52,662 nt of DNA from Vibrio sp. 99-8-1 (GCF_013114595.1 NZ_VTXE01000033.1:1-52662); one strand, 5' to 3'; shown: positions 8,253 through 17,091, counted from the stretch's first letter. Notes: a model not told the origin generated them from the sequence alone. Made by a program: numbers and translations.

Positions 8253-8288
8253 TCACCAGAAGATATAACATTTATATTCTTCTGGTGA
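8253..8288 (+). terminator. Long stem-loop after mtlD
   Basis: TCACCAGAAGATATA (8253-8267) pairs with the segment 8273-8288 with one bulged base, giving a stem of about 15 bp. There is no clear T-run on the plus strand. It may end or stabilise the mtlA-mtlD transcript. The rest of the 327-bp spacer to mtlR (8289-8571) shows no convincing gene and must hold any separate mtlR promoter. Confidence 0.55.
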
Positions 8289-8571
8289 TTAACTTTATCT
8301 TAAACCCTTTCTTCTTGTACGTACGTTTGATGATGTTGATATAGTTGTTTTGACAGCGTATTTTAAAACGCGTACATTGACGCAGATTTTGTGACATGCA
8401 CGATGATGTAACTCTGGTTTGAATCGGCATGTTCAGAACGTTAAGCATGATTTTTTTGTTAAAATAAGATAGTTTAGCGTAATGCGCAGTGAAAACCATT
8501 TACTGCTAAATGGAGTTAGGAAAGTGTCTCAGGAAGAGACGAAATCTTCTTGAGTAAATAGATGTACATTT

Positions 8572-9099
8572 ATGACTGACACAATTAGTGAAACTGATAT
8601 CATCGAAAAATTAAATTCTTCCACTACGGTTAGAGGTTTTTTTATCGCTACTGGTGAGATTTTTAATCAATCTATCGACACTCTTATTCAACGGGTGTTT
8701 CGTAAAGATGATTTTGCTGTGCAGTCTGTTGTCGGCCCTCTTTTAGATAACTCTGGCCCACTCGGCGATCTATCTGTTAGGTTAAAATTGTTGTTTGGCT
8801 TAGGGGTGTTGCCAGACGAGATCTATCACGATATTGAAGATATTATTAGCCTAAAAAACGCACTCACTCATAGTGCGAATGAGTATGATTTTTTTGACCC
8901 CTATATTTTGCAGCCAATGAAGAAGTTGCGCTCTGCCGATCATATGGGAATTGTACAATCGGTTATTCCGCCTTCTGATGATCTCGACGCAGAATTTTAT
9001 CAACTTCAGCTACAAAGGCAGAGACAAATTATTAAATCTGCGCTCTCATTGACGGTTGTACATATATGCGGTCAGCTAGACCGAGAAAGTCCGCTTTAA
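8572..9099 (+). CDS. mtlR: MltR-family mannitol operon repressor
   Basis: The 175-residue, mainly helical protein belongs to the MltR family (E. coli MtlR, 195 residues). Recognisable family segments are VRGFFIATGEIFNQ near the start, VVGPLLDNSGPLGDLSVRLKLLFGLG in the middle and NALTHS after it. Genetics in E. coli and Vibrio show that MtlR lowers mtlA expression, but the family has no classical helix-turn-helix and may act with a partner. It is the third gene of the mannitol block, with a 327-bp spacer that suggests its own promoter as well as read-through, and it is followed by a strong terminator. Confidence 0.93.
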   Translation: MTDTISETDIIEKLNSSTTVRGFFIATGEIFNQSIDTLIQRVFRKDDFAVQSVVGPLLDNSGPLGDLSVRLKLLFGLGVLPDEIYHDIEDIISLKNALTHSANEYDFFDPYILQPMKKLRSADHMGIVQSVIPPSDDLDAEFYQLQLQRQRQIIKSALSLTVVHICGQLDRESPL

Positions 9100-9115
9100 T
9101 ATATTGATGTAAACG

Positions 9116-9145
9116 AAAATGGCTCTGATATACAGAGCCATTTTT
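9116..9145 (+). terminator. Rho-independent terminator after mtlR
   Basis: TGGCTCTG pairs with CAGAGCCA across a short ATATA loop, and a run of five T follows. It closes the mannitol transcription unit. Confidence 0.9.
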
Positions 9146-9240
9146 GTATTTGGTCATTAATTAATGGTGGGTCAATATCGGTTGTCACTGTTCATCGTAT
9201 TGAGTTTAACTTCTCCCACTATCTCTTTGAATCTGGTGCT

Positions 9241-9744
9241 CTAATTAATAATGGTCTCTAGTTGTGTTTTAAGCGTGTTGGATGATGGACCAAATATACT
9301 CTGCACCGAGGTTCCGATGACAACGACGCCCTTTGCGCCTAGCTCTTTTAGTTGCTCTTGATCAACGCGAGAGAGATCATTTATCTTGACTCGTAATCGT
9401 GTTAAGCAGGCATCTAGTTCAGCAATATTCTCTTTCCCGCCGTAGGCTCTTAATACTTTTTCAGCGAGAATCGTGGTGGACGGGTTAGTTATCCAGTGCT
9501 GTAAACGCGATTTAATAGCATCTGATTCTTTGCCAAATATTACCTGTATGCAATCGGCTAACACGACCACGCCTTGAGCCCCCAGTTGTTTAAGTTGCTC
9601 TTGATCTACTTTGTTTGTGTTTTCTACCGATATGCGTAGACGAGTTAAGCAAGCATCAATACTGTTGATGTTTTGTGTCTCTCCCAGAGCAGCAGCAAGG
9701 CTTTGCAAAAAGGCCGTATCCAGATTATTTAAAGTATTAGACAT
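9241..9744 (-). CDS. Tandem PTS EIIB domain protein (glucose-family IIB-IIB)
   Basis: The 167-residue soluble protein consists of two successive glucose-family IIB domains (about residues 10-85 and 92-167). Each has the phosphocysteine motif DACLTRLR (Cys32 and Cys113) followed by the family pattern LGA.GVV......Q.IFG. No IIC or IIA domain is attached or adjacent, and there is no membrane segment. In ordinary enzymes II the IIB cysteine passes phosphate from IIA to sugar; a free double IIB could relay phosphate to a distant permease or act as a phosphorylation-state sensor. The start at 9744 is preferred over an ATG eight codons upstream because GGGAG lies eight bases before it. It is divergent from the cytochrome gene at 10047. 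Confidence 0.9.
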   Translation of the reverse strand: MSNTLNNLDTAFLQSLAAALGETQNINSIDACLTRLRISVENTNKVDQEQLKQLGAQGVVVLADCIQVIFGKESDAIKSRLQHWITNPSTTILAEKVLRAYGGKENIAELDACLTRLRVKINDLSRVDQEQLKELGAKGVVVIGTSVQSIFGPSSNTLKTQLETIIN

Positions 9745-10046
9745 GGTAAAACTCCCGTCATTTTTCAAATGGTTAAATTGAAAATCATTAATTAGAAATT
9801 GATCGAATGCTAAACAGTATAGTGCATTTATCTAGTTATGGAAACGTTACCACTTAAGCTGGCTTATTGCTCGGACTGATTTACTAGCTGAGATAGGAGT
9901 GATCGATGGAGAGAATAGCTGAACCTACTAAACGATATAACTATTTGAAAAAGAAAGTCATTATATATTTAAATATGAAGATTTAATCTATGTATATTAT
10001 GAGTGTATTAGACAGCTGAATATTTTAAGGGTGATAGGCAAACGTT
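9745..10046. other. Divergent intergenic region, IIB-IIB gene and cytochrome gene
   Basis: This AT-rich spacer of about 300 bp holds the promoters of both genes. I find no FNR-type palindrome in it and no small gene. Confidence 0.4.
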
Positions 10047-10613
10047 ATGTTTACAAATCGCAAATTTGCCAACATTGATCTCGTTGCGATAACAACTCTA
10101 TTGGTTATCGCTCTGTTTTTTTCTAGTAGAGCTCTAGCTAATGAACATTCATCTAGTGAGCATCTATCTAGTGAGGAAGTAAGCAGCTGCGGAGGGGAGT
10201 GTCATATTTTGGATTCCTATATTGAGGGAGCCAAGCACAACAGCAAATTGTTAGCGTACCGCCATCAGGAAAACTGGCAATTAACCTGTACAGATTGCCA
10301 CCAACGAAGTGAAGAGACGATTGCTCACGAAAAGAGGGTGTATCAATCGGGAGAGTATCAATTACCTTTTTATCGAAGAGAGTTTAGCAATGATCTCTGC
10401 TTACAGTGTCATGATGACTACGACGGTTTAATTGAGCGTACTGGATATTTTGAAGACGAAGGAAGAATCAATCCACACAGAAACCATCGCCGCCAAACGG
10501 ATTGTTCAAACTGTCATAGAGTACATAGACGATCTCGATTCAGCTGTTCTGAGTGCCACAAGTCTGATAGCTGGGGTGAGATGTTACCAGAAGGGTGGCA
10601 GATTGCGGATTGA
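10047..10613 (+). CDS. Periplasmic multihaem c-type cytochrome (cytochrome c3-like)
   Basis: The 188-residue protein has an N-terminal hydrophobic export segment (about 12-31, ending in ALA). Four canonical haem sites follow: CTDCH at 81, CLQCH at 118, CSNCH at 153 and CSECH at 167. A fifth, unusual site CGGECH at 48-53 has three residues between the cysteines. Histidines between the motifs (HN at 64, NPHRNH at 142-147) can serve as distal ligands. The size and motif spacing resemble tetrahaem cytochromes of the c3/c7 type that carry electrons in anaerobic respiration. No reductase gene adjoins it, so its partner is unknown. The ribosome binding site is the AAGGGTG/TAGG region before the ATG. 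Confidence 0.88.
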   Translation: MFTNRKFANIDLVAITTLLVIALFFSSRALANEHSSSEHLSSEEVSSCGGECHILDSYIEGAKHNSKLLAYRHQENWQLTCTDCHQRSEETIAHEKRVYQSGEYQLPFYRREFSNDLCLQCHDDYDGLIERTGYFEDEGRINPHRNHRRQTDCSNCHRVHRRSRFSCSECHKSDSWGEMLPEGWQIAD

Positions 10614-10704
10614 TGACTTACTGAGCAGTGAGATGCTATCTGAGAGTCCCTAGTTAAAAGTACAGGCACTCTATCGATAGTAATCACTGCCTATGCGTTA
10701 TCGG

Positions 10705-11415
10705 TTACTCTTTGCTGGGTTGCCAGTCTTGTAGATACATCTGATTCTCTATCAGCATCTGATCGCAAGAGTCTTCTGGAATGATGATGTCATCCAGCTC
10801 ATCGGCAGGGATGGAGTTACGTACTTCCATCGCTTCTGAATAACCTTCTTTTCTATGCTTATTATTAAGTACAAGAGATTTTAAAATAGCAAAGTCTTCT
10901 TCATCAAAACCATTTTTATACCAACAGTCGATGGCCATTCTCTCTTCAAGATAGAGAGCCATTTGGCGAGACATTTTTGTTCTGCCGCCATCTTTTGCAA
11001 TTCTATCCCATATGGAGACAAGCTGAGTCAGGGTGGCTCGGTTTTTGGGATTGTTTGGATATTTGTAACCAATAAATACTTCCAAATCATCTCTGATTTG
11101 GTTGCCGTTTCTGTCTATTTCGGCAGGCTCCAAGGGCAGGGATTGGATAAAAGGCGGAAGTGACATGATGTCAGTTTTATCGATAAGAGCTTGAATAAGC
11201 CCATCGACAGGGAAAGGTTTCCACGCCATAAAACTACCGCTGCTTGATGTAGTAGGAGCTGCCTCTTCTTCGATGACTTCTTCAACCAATTCTGTTGGGG
11301 TGTCGGATCCTTCTATGCGCAACACGGTAGATTGTTCTGGTTGAATAATTAGCACAATCAAAATAACGGTAATAACCGCAGTTAGCCCGTAAATCACATA
11401 CCTGATAATGTTCAT
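10705..11415 (-). CDS. Membrane-anchored hypothetical protein with Ca-binding-like loop
   Basis: The 236-residue protein has one N-terminal membrane segment (about residues 5-25), then an acidic and Ser/Thr-rich linker (39-61) and a soluble domain that should face the periplasm. Residues 101-112 read DRNGNQIRDDLE, which matches the DxNxN...D pattern of calcium-binding loops in thrombospondin type 3 and dockerin-like repeats. Two cysteines in the C-terminal half (CWYKNG and DSCDQ) could form a disulfide. I do not recognise the family. GGGAAAG precedes the ATG. The gene is convergent with the cytochrome gene and followed upstream by an interspersed repeat. Confidence 0.7.
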   Translation of the reverse strand: MNIIRYVIYGLTAVITVILIVLIIQPEQSTVLRIEGSDTPTELVEEVIEEEAAPTTSSSGSFMAWKPFPVDGLIQALIDKTDIMSLPPFIQSLPLEPAEIDRNGNQIRDDLEVFIGYKYPNNPKNRATLTQLVSIWDRIAKDGGRTKMSRQMALYLEERMAIDCWYKNGFDEEDFAILKSLVLNNKHRKEGYSEAMEVRNSIPADELDDIIIPEDSCDQMLIENQMYLQDWQPSKE

Positions 11416-11493
11416 AGTCTTTCCCGCTTAGTCAGGTGAATGGTTTAGCCAATAGCGTTGCATAATCATTATTAAAATAAACTAACTTATATA

Positions 11494-11592
11494 ATATACT
11501 CAAATGACCTCAAGATGTAGGATTCAGATCTTCATCAACAGGTTCAGTTTAAGAAAGATAATTGAAGGATTGGGTCCCCTTTCAAGCTTATC
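11494..11592 (+). repeat. Interspersed repeat, copy A (about 100 bp)
   Basis: The stretch runs from ATATACTCAAATGACCTC to the TTATC ending at 11592. It matches 52559-52658 almost base for base, and its first 34 bp match 21287-21320. The last 37 bp can fold into an imperfect hairpin (GATAATTGAAGG with CCTTTCAAGCTTATC). It lies between two minus-strand genes and encodes nothing convincing. Confidence 0.8.
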
Positions 11593-11687
11593 GTACAATC
11601 AAATAGCTGATACTTCTATTTATAGTACAATTATCGTTAAAAAACAATTCATTAAAGTCGAAAGGCAAGTGATAGTTAACGAGCAAG

Positions 11688-12296
11688 TCACAATTTTCCA
11701 GTTTCCTTTTTTTGCTCTTGATCTTGCTCAAGATGCTGCAATATTTTTATATGTGTTTGATTACTCTTTTCCAACGACTGGGCCGTCAGTTGAATGGTTG
11801 TGGCCATGTTGGCAACGTTTGTGGTTGCGGTAACGATAGCAGATTGCATTGGCCTGATAATAAACCAATATAAGACCACCAATAGAAGAGCAATACAGAC
11901 AAGAACCACAACTAATATCACAATAATATTGAATTTAAGATCACTATAAAAAAGTTGAGTCGCGTTGCTAAAACGTTGCTGAGTTTTTTCTAAGCTAGTT
12001 GGAAGGGTATCTATCAATTCCGTTGTTTGAACAGTGAAATGGTCAATATTATTAATTGCCCGATTTATCAGCTCTGATTGTTCGCTAGTGAGGTTTTGAT
12101 TTTTTGCTACCTCGTCTAGTGATGTCGTCATTTGCTTTATTGAAGAATTGATTTCCAGCAATGCATTTTCAATTCCATCTGTTTCTACCTTCATTTCAAA
12201 CTGCAACAATGGCTCTGTATTGTGAGTTGACGCTGGTTGAGCAATAGTAGGCAGTGAAAAAGTGATAGCAGTTAGCAAAAGTAGCAGTCGCGTCAT
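11688..12296 (-). CDS. Exported coiled-coil protein with one membrane helix, unknown
   Basis: The 202-residue protein starts with a signal peptide (MTRLLLLLTAITFSLP, cleaved near IAQP). A helical, coiled-coil-prone periplasmic region with many Gln, Asn, Glu and Leu residues follows (about 40-125). A strong membrane helix (about 126-152, IIVILVVVLVCIALLLVVLYW) leads to a short helical cytoplasmic tail rich in Gln, Glu and Lys. This layout resembles the stem of a chemoreceptor without its signalling domain. I do not recognise a family. The start at 12296 is chosen over an upstream ATG because it begins the signal peptide and has AGAGAG before it. It is divergent from the GGDEF-EAL gene at 12531, so the two may be co-regulated. 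Confidence 0.65.
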   Translation of the reverse strand: MTRLLLLLTAITFSLPTIAQPASTHNTEPLLQFEMKVETDGIENALLEINSSIKQMTTSLDEVAKNQNLTSEQSELINRAINNIDHFTVQTTELIDTLPTSLEKTQQRFSNATQLFYSDLKFNIIVILVVVLVCIALLLVVLYWFIIRPMQSAIVTATTNVANMATTIQLTAQSLEKSNQTHIKILQHLEQDQEQKKETGKL

Positions 12297-12530
12297 GAAA
12301 TAGCTCTCTATAATAAAATAAGTCATACCATTCTAATTGATGCTGACAGGTGTTGAACTCTGTTGTTTTTCTTGTACGTCAGTCATTAAACATTCGTTAG
12401 TCATCATAAATGGTTGCTAGTACTAATTATACGGATGTTATTAACTGAGGTTGAATGAATTAATGAGATCTAGTCAATAACTTCAATTGATATTTTCGGT
12501 TAGTATAATAAATGAGCAGCGGAGACAAGT

Positions 12531-14795
12531 ATGGCCACGCTAAAGAAGAACATTTGGATGTTGTTTTGGATAATCATTACGATTAGCATTATCCTGTTCT
12601 CCTATTATGGTTACTTTCTCTGGAAAAGTAATGAAGATCGCTTCAAGCAGTTTCAATACACTCAGGTTCACCTTTTCTCTGATTCGGTAGAAGCATTTTT
12701 AAAAAGCCAAGAGTCACTGTTGCAGGTTTTAGGAAACCAGTTAGCAATAGATAACGCGTTACCTTCTTCTGCCATTCATTCCGCGACCCTTGATAGGGTG
12801 CGTAAAACCCACCCATTCTTTGCAGGTCTTGGCTTAGCTAATATTGATGGCGATTTGGTCGTGACATCATCAAATCTGAATATCGCTAAGTTACCGAATC
12901 TGTTGCAACAAGAAGTCAGTCGTAAAAGCTTTTTGCAAGTCATACAGTCACAGAAAATGATTGCAGGAAGAACTTACCAATTAAAAGCGCTTAATGACAA
13001 CTCACTTGCCATTGCCGTACGTAAAGCGATATATACGGATTCAGGAAGTGTGGCTGCGGTGATGACCGCCGGCATTAAGGTGAGTGAGTCTGTTCTGTTT
13101 AATGATAAACAGCATGTCACAGAAAATTATAACGAACTGGATATCATTCGAGACGATGGGTATTTTCAGTTCTACTCAGGCAATCTGGCTGGAAATAAAA
13201 ACTATCAAACACCTCTGCAACCCTCGTTGCTAACTGGCTTGATTGAGTCAGTTTTGGCGTACAATAATATTGATCTACAAACGTTGAAGTCGGCAAAAAG
13301 CCCCTATTTTACTCGGTACAAATTTGCGGGTATCGCGAAACATATTACTCTGGAATATGACCCATATTTTAACTTTTGGGTGGTTTCAAGTACGAACTCT
13401 GACTATATTGAAGCGCAATTTCATACTCGGTTTTTCACCTCTTTTCTTGTTTCAATTATTTTTGCTCTGATGTTTTACTTTTTGGTTCGTTCTATTGCCA
13501 GAAGTGAAGAAGATAAACTTAGCCAGTTGTTATATCAGACCCGCCATGATTTTTTGACGGATTTGCCGAATCATGGCTATCTAACCTACTTATTTGAAGA
13601 TAACCGAATCTCACCATGCAGTATGATATTTGTGAATATCGACCGCTTTAAAAATGTCAATGACAGCTATGGCCATGACTTTGGAGACAAAGTCATTATG
13701 GATGTCGCGCTGAGATTAAAACAGTTTTCGAATAAACCAAACACGCTTATTCGAGGCATTGGTGACGAATTTATTGTTCTATCTGATGAACTTGAAGAGG
13801 CCGCCTTACGCAAGTTATGTCAAAACATACAGACCTCTTTGTCACAACCCTATTCCATTGGCGATATCAGCTTTTTATTAACGGTCAGTATTAGTACCGC
13901 GAATTATCCAATGCATGGTACGCGATTTGATGAGCTGCTACGATCTTTAGATATCGCTATGCTTCAGGCGAAAAAGAATAAAAACACCATCTATTGTTAC
14001 TCACCGAAGTTGCAGGCCGAGCACCTTGCATCACTGCACTTAGAACAAAAATTGCGACAAGCCATTAAAAACAGAGAGCTGTATATGGCCTATCAACCCC
14101 AGGTGACCGGTGATGGTTCTCTGTATGGTGTTGAGGCCTTAGTAAGATGGGTGGATAAAGACGTTGGTTATGTACCGCCAGACAAATTTATATCCATTGC
14201 AGAACAGTCAGGACTGATGAGCTCTCTTGGTGATCTTATCATCGAAATGTCAGTTAAAGAGATGGCAATGATTCAGCAGCAAACGGAAGAGAGCTTTCGA
14301 CTTTCAATTAATATTTCCGTAAAACAGTTTTTGCAAAAAGAGTTTTCCAGCCTTCTATTTGGCGCATTAGATAAATATGGTTTTTCACCTGATCAAGTTA
14401 CGGTAGAAATAACAGAGAATCTTTTTATAGAAGATATTGGCACTGTTAAGCCGGTCTGTGAAGAATTAATTTCCAAAGGGGTTTTAATTTCTCTGGATGA
14501 TTTTGGTACCGGTTACTCATCATTGAGTATATTGAGAAATTTACCCATTAAAGAGCTTAAAATTGACAAGTCTTTTGTTGATGATATTGATGTGAATAAT
14601 AAATCTCATACCATGATTCACAATATTATTAGTATTGGTAAAAACTACCGAATGAAAGTGTTAGCAGAAGGTGTTGAAACAGAGAGTCAAAAACAGATGT
14701 TAGCTGAATCAGGCTGTGATCTATTTCAAGGCTATTTGTATGCTAAACCTTTATCTGTCAAAGAGTTATTGATCTATGTAAAACCTGACAATTGA
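12531..14795 (+). CDS. GGDEF-EAL protein, probable c-di-GMP phosphodiesterase
   Basis: The 754-residue inner-membrane protein has a periplasmic sensor loop between two helices (about 9-31 and 300-321), a GGDEF domain (about 330-490) and an EAL domain (about 505-752). The GGDEF signature is degenerate: RGIGDEF at 408-414 has Ile in place of the first Gly, so cyclase activity is doubtful and a GTP-binding regulatory role is more likely. The EAL domain keeps the metal and catalytic residues seen in active enzymes: EAL at 535-537, the Asn in LSINIS, the Glu in VEITEN, DDFGTGYSS, KIDKSF and AEGVET. Hydrolysis of c-di-GMP is therefore the expected activity. ATGGCC at 12531 follows GCGGAGAC. Confidence 0.92.
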   Translation: MATLKKNIWMLFWIIITISIILFSYYGYFLWKSNEDRFKQFQYTQVHLFSDSVEAFLKSQESLLQVLGNQLAIDNALPSSAIHSATLDRVRKTHPFFAGLGLANIDGDLVVTSSNLNIAKLPNLLQQEVSRKSFLQVIQSQKMIAGRTYQLKALNDNSLAIAVRKAIYTDSGSVAAVMTAGIKVSESVLFNDKQHVTENYNELDIIRDDGYFQFYSGNLAGNKNYQTPLQPSLLTGLIESVLAYNNIDLQTLKSAKSPYFTRYKFAGIAKHITLEYDPYFNFWVVSSTNSDYIEAQFHTRFFTSFLVSIIFALMFYFLVRSIARSEEDKLSQLLYQTRHDFLTDLPNHGYLTYLFEDNRISPCSMIFVNIDRFKNVNDSYGHDFGDKVIMDVALRLKQFSNKPNTLIRGIGDEFIVLSDELEEAALRKLCQNIQTSLSQPYSIGDISFLLTVSISTANYPMHGTRFDELLRSLDIAMLQAKKNKNTIYCYSPKLQAEHLASLHLEQKLRQAIKNRELYMAYQPQVTGDGSLYGVEALVRWVDKDVGYVPPDKFISIAEQSGLMSSLGDLIIEMSVKEMAMIQQQTEESFRLSINISVKQFLQKEFSSLLFGALDKYGFSPDQVTVEITENLFIEDIGTVKPVCEELISKGVLISLDDFGTGYSSLSILRNLPIKELKIDKSFVDDIDVNNKSHTMIHNIISIGKNYRMKVLAEGVETESQKQMLAESGCDLFQGYLYAKPLSVKELLIYVKPDN

Positions 14796-14897
14796 TAGGT
14801 TTTACCGCCTCCTTCAACCAGTTTGGTAATTCTTACTCGCCTTATCCCACCGTTATCAGTAACATCTAACTACGGTTCACTATTAGTATATAAACGT

Positions 14898-15563
14898 ATG
14901 ATATTAATTACAGGAGCAAGCAGCGGTTTAGGCTGTGCATTGGCGAAACAGTATGATCAAGACGGGGAGCAGCTAGTTTTGTCTGGTCGAGATCAACAAA
15001 AGTTAGCGGATGTCGTTGCTAAACTAACCAACCAAGCAACCGGGATAGCGTGTGACTTAAGTTGTTCACAACAGGTAACCGAACTGTTTGATTCATTAGA
15101 AGAGACACCGAATACAATAGTTCATTGTGCGGGTAGTGGTTCTTTTGGTTCTTTGCAAACACAGCAACCGGCCGACATTGAGTCGCTAATTAGCAATAAC
15201 CTTACATCTAGCATCTATCTGTTGCAGGAAATTGTAAAACGTTATCAAGATTTGCCAGTTAATGTGGTGGTGGTTATGTCCACAGCGGCGCAAGTGGCTA
15301 AAGCTGGAGAATCAACTTATTGTGCGGTGAAATGGGCGGTAAGAGCACTGTTGGAGTCTTTACGACTTGAGTTGAAAGGTAAGCCGATAAAGCTGATTGC
15401 TGTCTACCCAGGAGGTATGGCGACAGAGTTCTGGAAAACCAGCGGCAAGCAAATGGACACTTCAAGTTTTATTTCCCCTGACGATGCAGCCAAGATGCTT
15501 AAGCAGGCGCTGGTTAGTGCAGAACACGGTTTTGTATCGGATATCACTATTAACCGAGGCTAG
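14898..15563 (+). CDS. Short-chain dehydrogenase/reductase
   Basis: The 221-residue cytoplasmic protein is a classical SDR. The NAD(P)-binding motif TGASSGLG lies at residues 5-12, directly after the first strand. The catalytic set is visible as the Ser of VVVMSTAAQ and the YCAVK motif. Substrate and cofactor preference cannot be told. The ATG at 14898 is chosen because it places the first strand at the very start, as in the family; a possible TTG 25 codons upstream adds a sequence with no family match. No good ribosome binding site is visible. It follows the GGDEF-EAL gene by 102 bp and converges on the ABC operon. Confidence 0.88.
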   Translation: MILITGASSGLGCALAKQYDQDGEQLVLSGRDQQKLADVVAKLTNQATGIACDLSCSQQVTELFDSLEETPNTIVHCAGSGSFGSLQTQQPADIESLISNNLTSSIYLLQEIVKRYQDLPVNVVVVMSTAAQVAKAGESTYCAVKWAVRALLESLRLELKGKPIKLIAVYPGGMATEFWKTSGKQMDTSSFISPDDAAKMLKQALVSAEHGFVSDITINRG

Positions 15564-15585
15564 CGAACCTGAGAAACAGAGTCTT

Positions 15586-15619
15586 TATCTGATTAAGCTT
15601 GGTTAAGATTAATCAGATA
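15586..15619. terminator. Inverted repeat between convergent genes
   Basis: TATCTGATTAA (15586-15596) and TTAATCAGATA (15609-15619) form a perfect 11-bp stem. It overlaps the stop codon of the minus-strand binding-protein gene and lies just after the dehydrogenase stop. Without strong T-runs it may act as a weak bidirectional terminator. Confidence 0.55.
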
Positions 15620-16400
15620 GCTTGTTATGAGCTATAAATCGTTTATTGAGCTCCATGGCGTGATAGAAAGAGTCCGTGGTTGCTCTTGAAAAACTGAGCT
15701 GATCCACCTTTATAAATTGACTGTCAATAAGAGAAAAGTTCTTTCTATCGGCTGGTGGAGTAGGGACTTTATTCATCGGCCCTTGTTGGTAAATATAAAA
15801 ATCAGGATTTTCCATTAATACACTTTCGATGTTGAATTTGGCTATTTTTCGGTTCGATGGCGCAAAGAGCTTTCCTCCGGCATGTTCAATTATGCTTTTG
15901 ATAATGCTCTGTTTACCCGCAATGATGTACGGGTTTTCCGTTACCTCATAAACAACTTTTGGCGGGACCGCTATCGGCTTAAGTTCCGTTAAAAGTTGCG
16001 TTAGCTGAGCGACCAATTCATCGGCTTGCGTCTGTTTCTCAAGAATTGCACCGTATCTGTTTATCTCCGATAAAATCTCTTCAAGAGTCTCGGGATTATA
16101 AGTGAGGGTGTCTGCATCAATGACACTCGCCATCTGTTGTGAAAAAAAGCGATTGGAACTAATGATGATAAGATCAGGGTCGAGGCCTTTTATCAGTTCA
16201 ACATTGGGCTTAATGTGCGAACCTATTTTTAGAGCATTAGGAAAATCAAAATTGTTTCTGGTGACCCCTACAATGCTATCTTGAGCACCAAGTTTGTTAA
16301 AAATATCACCAGCCGCAGGGGCAAGTAACACAATTCGTTGATACGCATATGCGCTAGGGTTGAAAACTAAAGCTACTAGTATTAGTAGAAACCGATACAT
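15609..16400 (-). CDS. ABC transporter periplasmic binding protein (BtuF/FepB-like)
   Basis: The 263-residue protein has a signal peptide (cleavage after about residue 19, SAYA) and the class III binding-protein fold: RIVLLAPAAGDIFNKLGA, then IVGVTRN, then LIKGLDPDLIIIS, with a long spanning helix around 115-140. Such proteins deliver cobalamin, haem or siderophores to FecCD-type permeases. The operon sits behind a cobalamin riboswitch and includes a cobaltochelatase, so a corrinoid, a cobalt-tetrapyrrole or another metal-tetrapyrrole is the likely ligand, but this is inference. GAGG precedes the ATG, and the start overlaps the 3' end of the ATPase gene by 47 bp. It is the last gene of the operon. 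Confidence 0.88.
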   Translation of the reverse strand: MYRFLLILVALVFNPSAYAYQRIVLLAPAAGDIFNKLGAQDSIVGVTRNNFDFPNALKIGSHIKPNVELIKGLDPDLIIISSNRFFSQQMASVIDADTLTYNPETLEEILSEINRYGAILEKQTQADELVAQLTQLLTELKPIAVPPKVVYEVTENPYIIAGKQSIIKSIIEHAGGKLFAPSNRKIAKFNIESVLMENPDFYIYQQGPMNKVPTPPADRKNFSLIDSQFIKVDQLSFSRATTDSFYHAMELNKRFIAHNKLSD

Positions 16401-17091
16401 TATATACCTCGGATAATAGAGAGCTGGTCACATCGCAACGATTGACATCGTGCAGCAACTTTCCTTGTTTAAAGAACAAAAAACGATCGAAATATCGATG
16501 AGCTAGGTTTATATCATGCACTGACGTAATGATGGTCTGTGGTAGTTGAGAAAGGTGATGAAATATCTCCAGTGTATGACGAATGTCCAAACTTGAGTTT
16601 GGCTCATCCAAATAGATAATAGGAGCCTGTTGATTCAATACTCGAGCAAGCATAACACGCCGTTTTTCTCCTCCGGAAAGCTCTGCATAGCTCTTATTTC
16701 TATAGTGGTAGATATCCAGTAGCTTAAGTAACTGCTCCGTTTTTTCTGCATCATCGTGATTAAATGTTTTTCCCTGCATATGGGCAAAGCGGCCTAGCTG
16801 CACCACTTCAAATACACTAAATGGAAACGAGATATCCGAAAACTGTGGCAGGATAGAAAATAGCTTAGCTCTAGCAAGGTGTGATAGCTGCGCTAGCGGA
16901 TCATGGTTGTAAAAAACACTTTTTGACGATGTTTCTATTAACCCTGACATCAAATTAATCAGGGTACTTTTACCACAACCATTTTCACCCATTAAAGCCA
17001 CTTTTTCACCTGAAGAGATAACGAGGTTATCCAACTGAAGGGAAAAATCTTTTCTTGAGAAGGAGAGATGATCGATTTTAATGTTAACCAT
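16354..17091 (-). CDS. ABC transporter ATPase (BtuD/FecE-like)
   Basis: The 245-residue ATPase has Walker A GENGCGKST at 35-43, the signature LSGGE at 138-142, Walker B IIYLDEP at 158-164 and the switch histidine in TSVHD. It belongs to the group that powers uptake of iron chelates, haem or cobalamin together with FecCD-type permeases. It overlaps the permease gene upstream by 8 bp and the binding-protein gene downstream by 47 bp, which points to translational coupling of a three-part importer. Confidence 0.93.
   Translation of the reverse strand: MVNIKIDHLSFSRKDFSLQLDNLVISSGEKVALMGENGCGKSTLINLMSGLIETSSKSVFYNHDPLAQLSHLARAKLFSILPQFSDISFPFSVFEVVQLGRFAHMQGKTFNHDDAEKTEQLLKLLDIYHYRNKSYAELSGGEKRRVMLARVLNQQAPIIYLDEPNSSLDIRHTLEIFHHLSQLPQTIITSVHDINLAHRYFDRFLFFKQGKLLHDVNRCDVTSSLLSEVYNVSVSTNTSSFSFQP

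Noticed and set aside
8272..8499. Minus-strand frame of 75 codons between mtlD and mtlR
   Set aside because: Composition is unlike a normal protein, it starts inside a stem-loop region at its 3' end, and no family is recognised. A real small gene cannot be fully excluded.
11504..11833. Open frame of 109 codons over the interspersed repeat
   Set aside because: Its first part is a translation of the repeat, and the rest runs antisense to the coiled-coil protein gene. A similar peptide appears at 52464-52661 only because the repeat recurs there.
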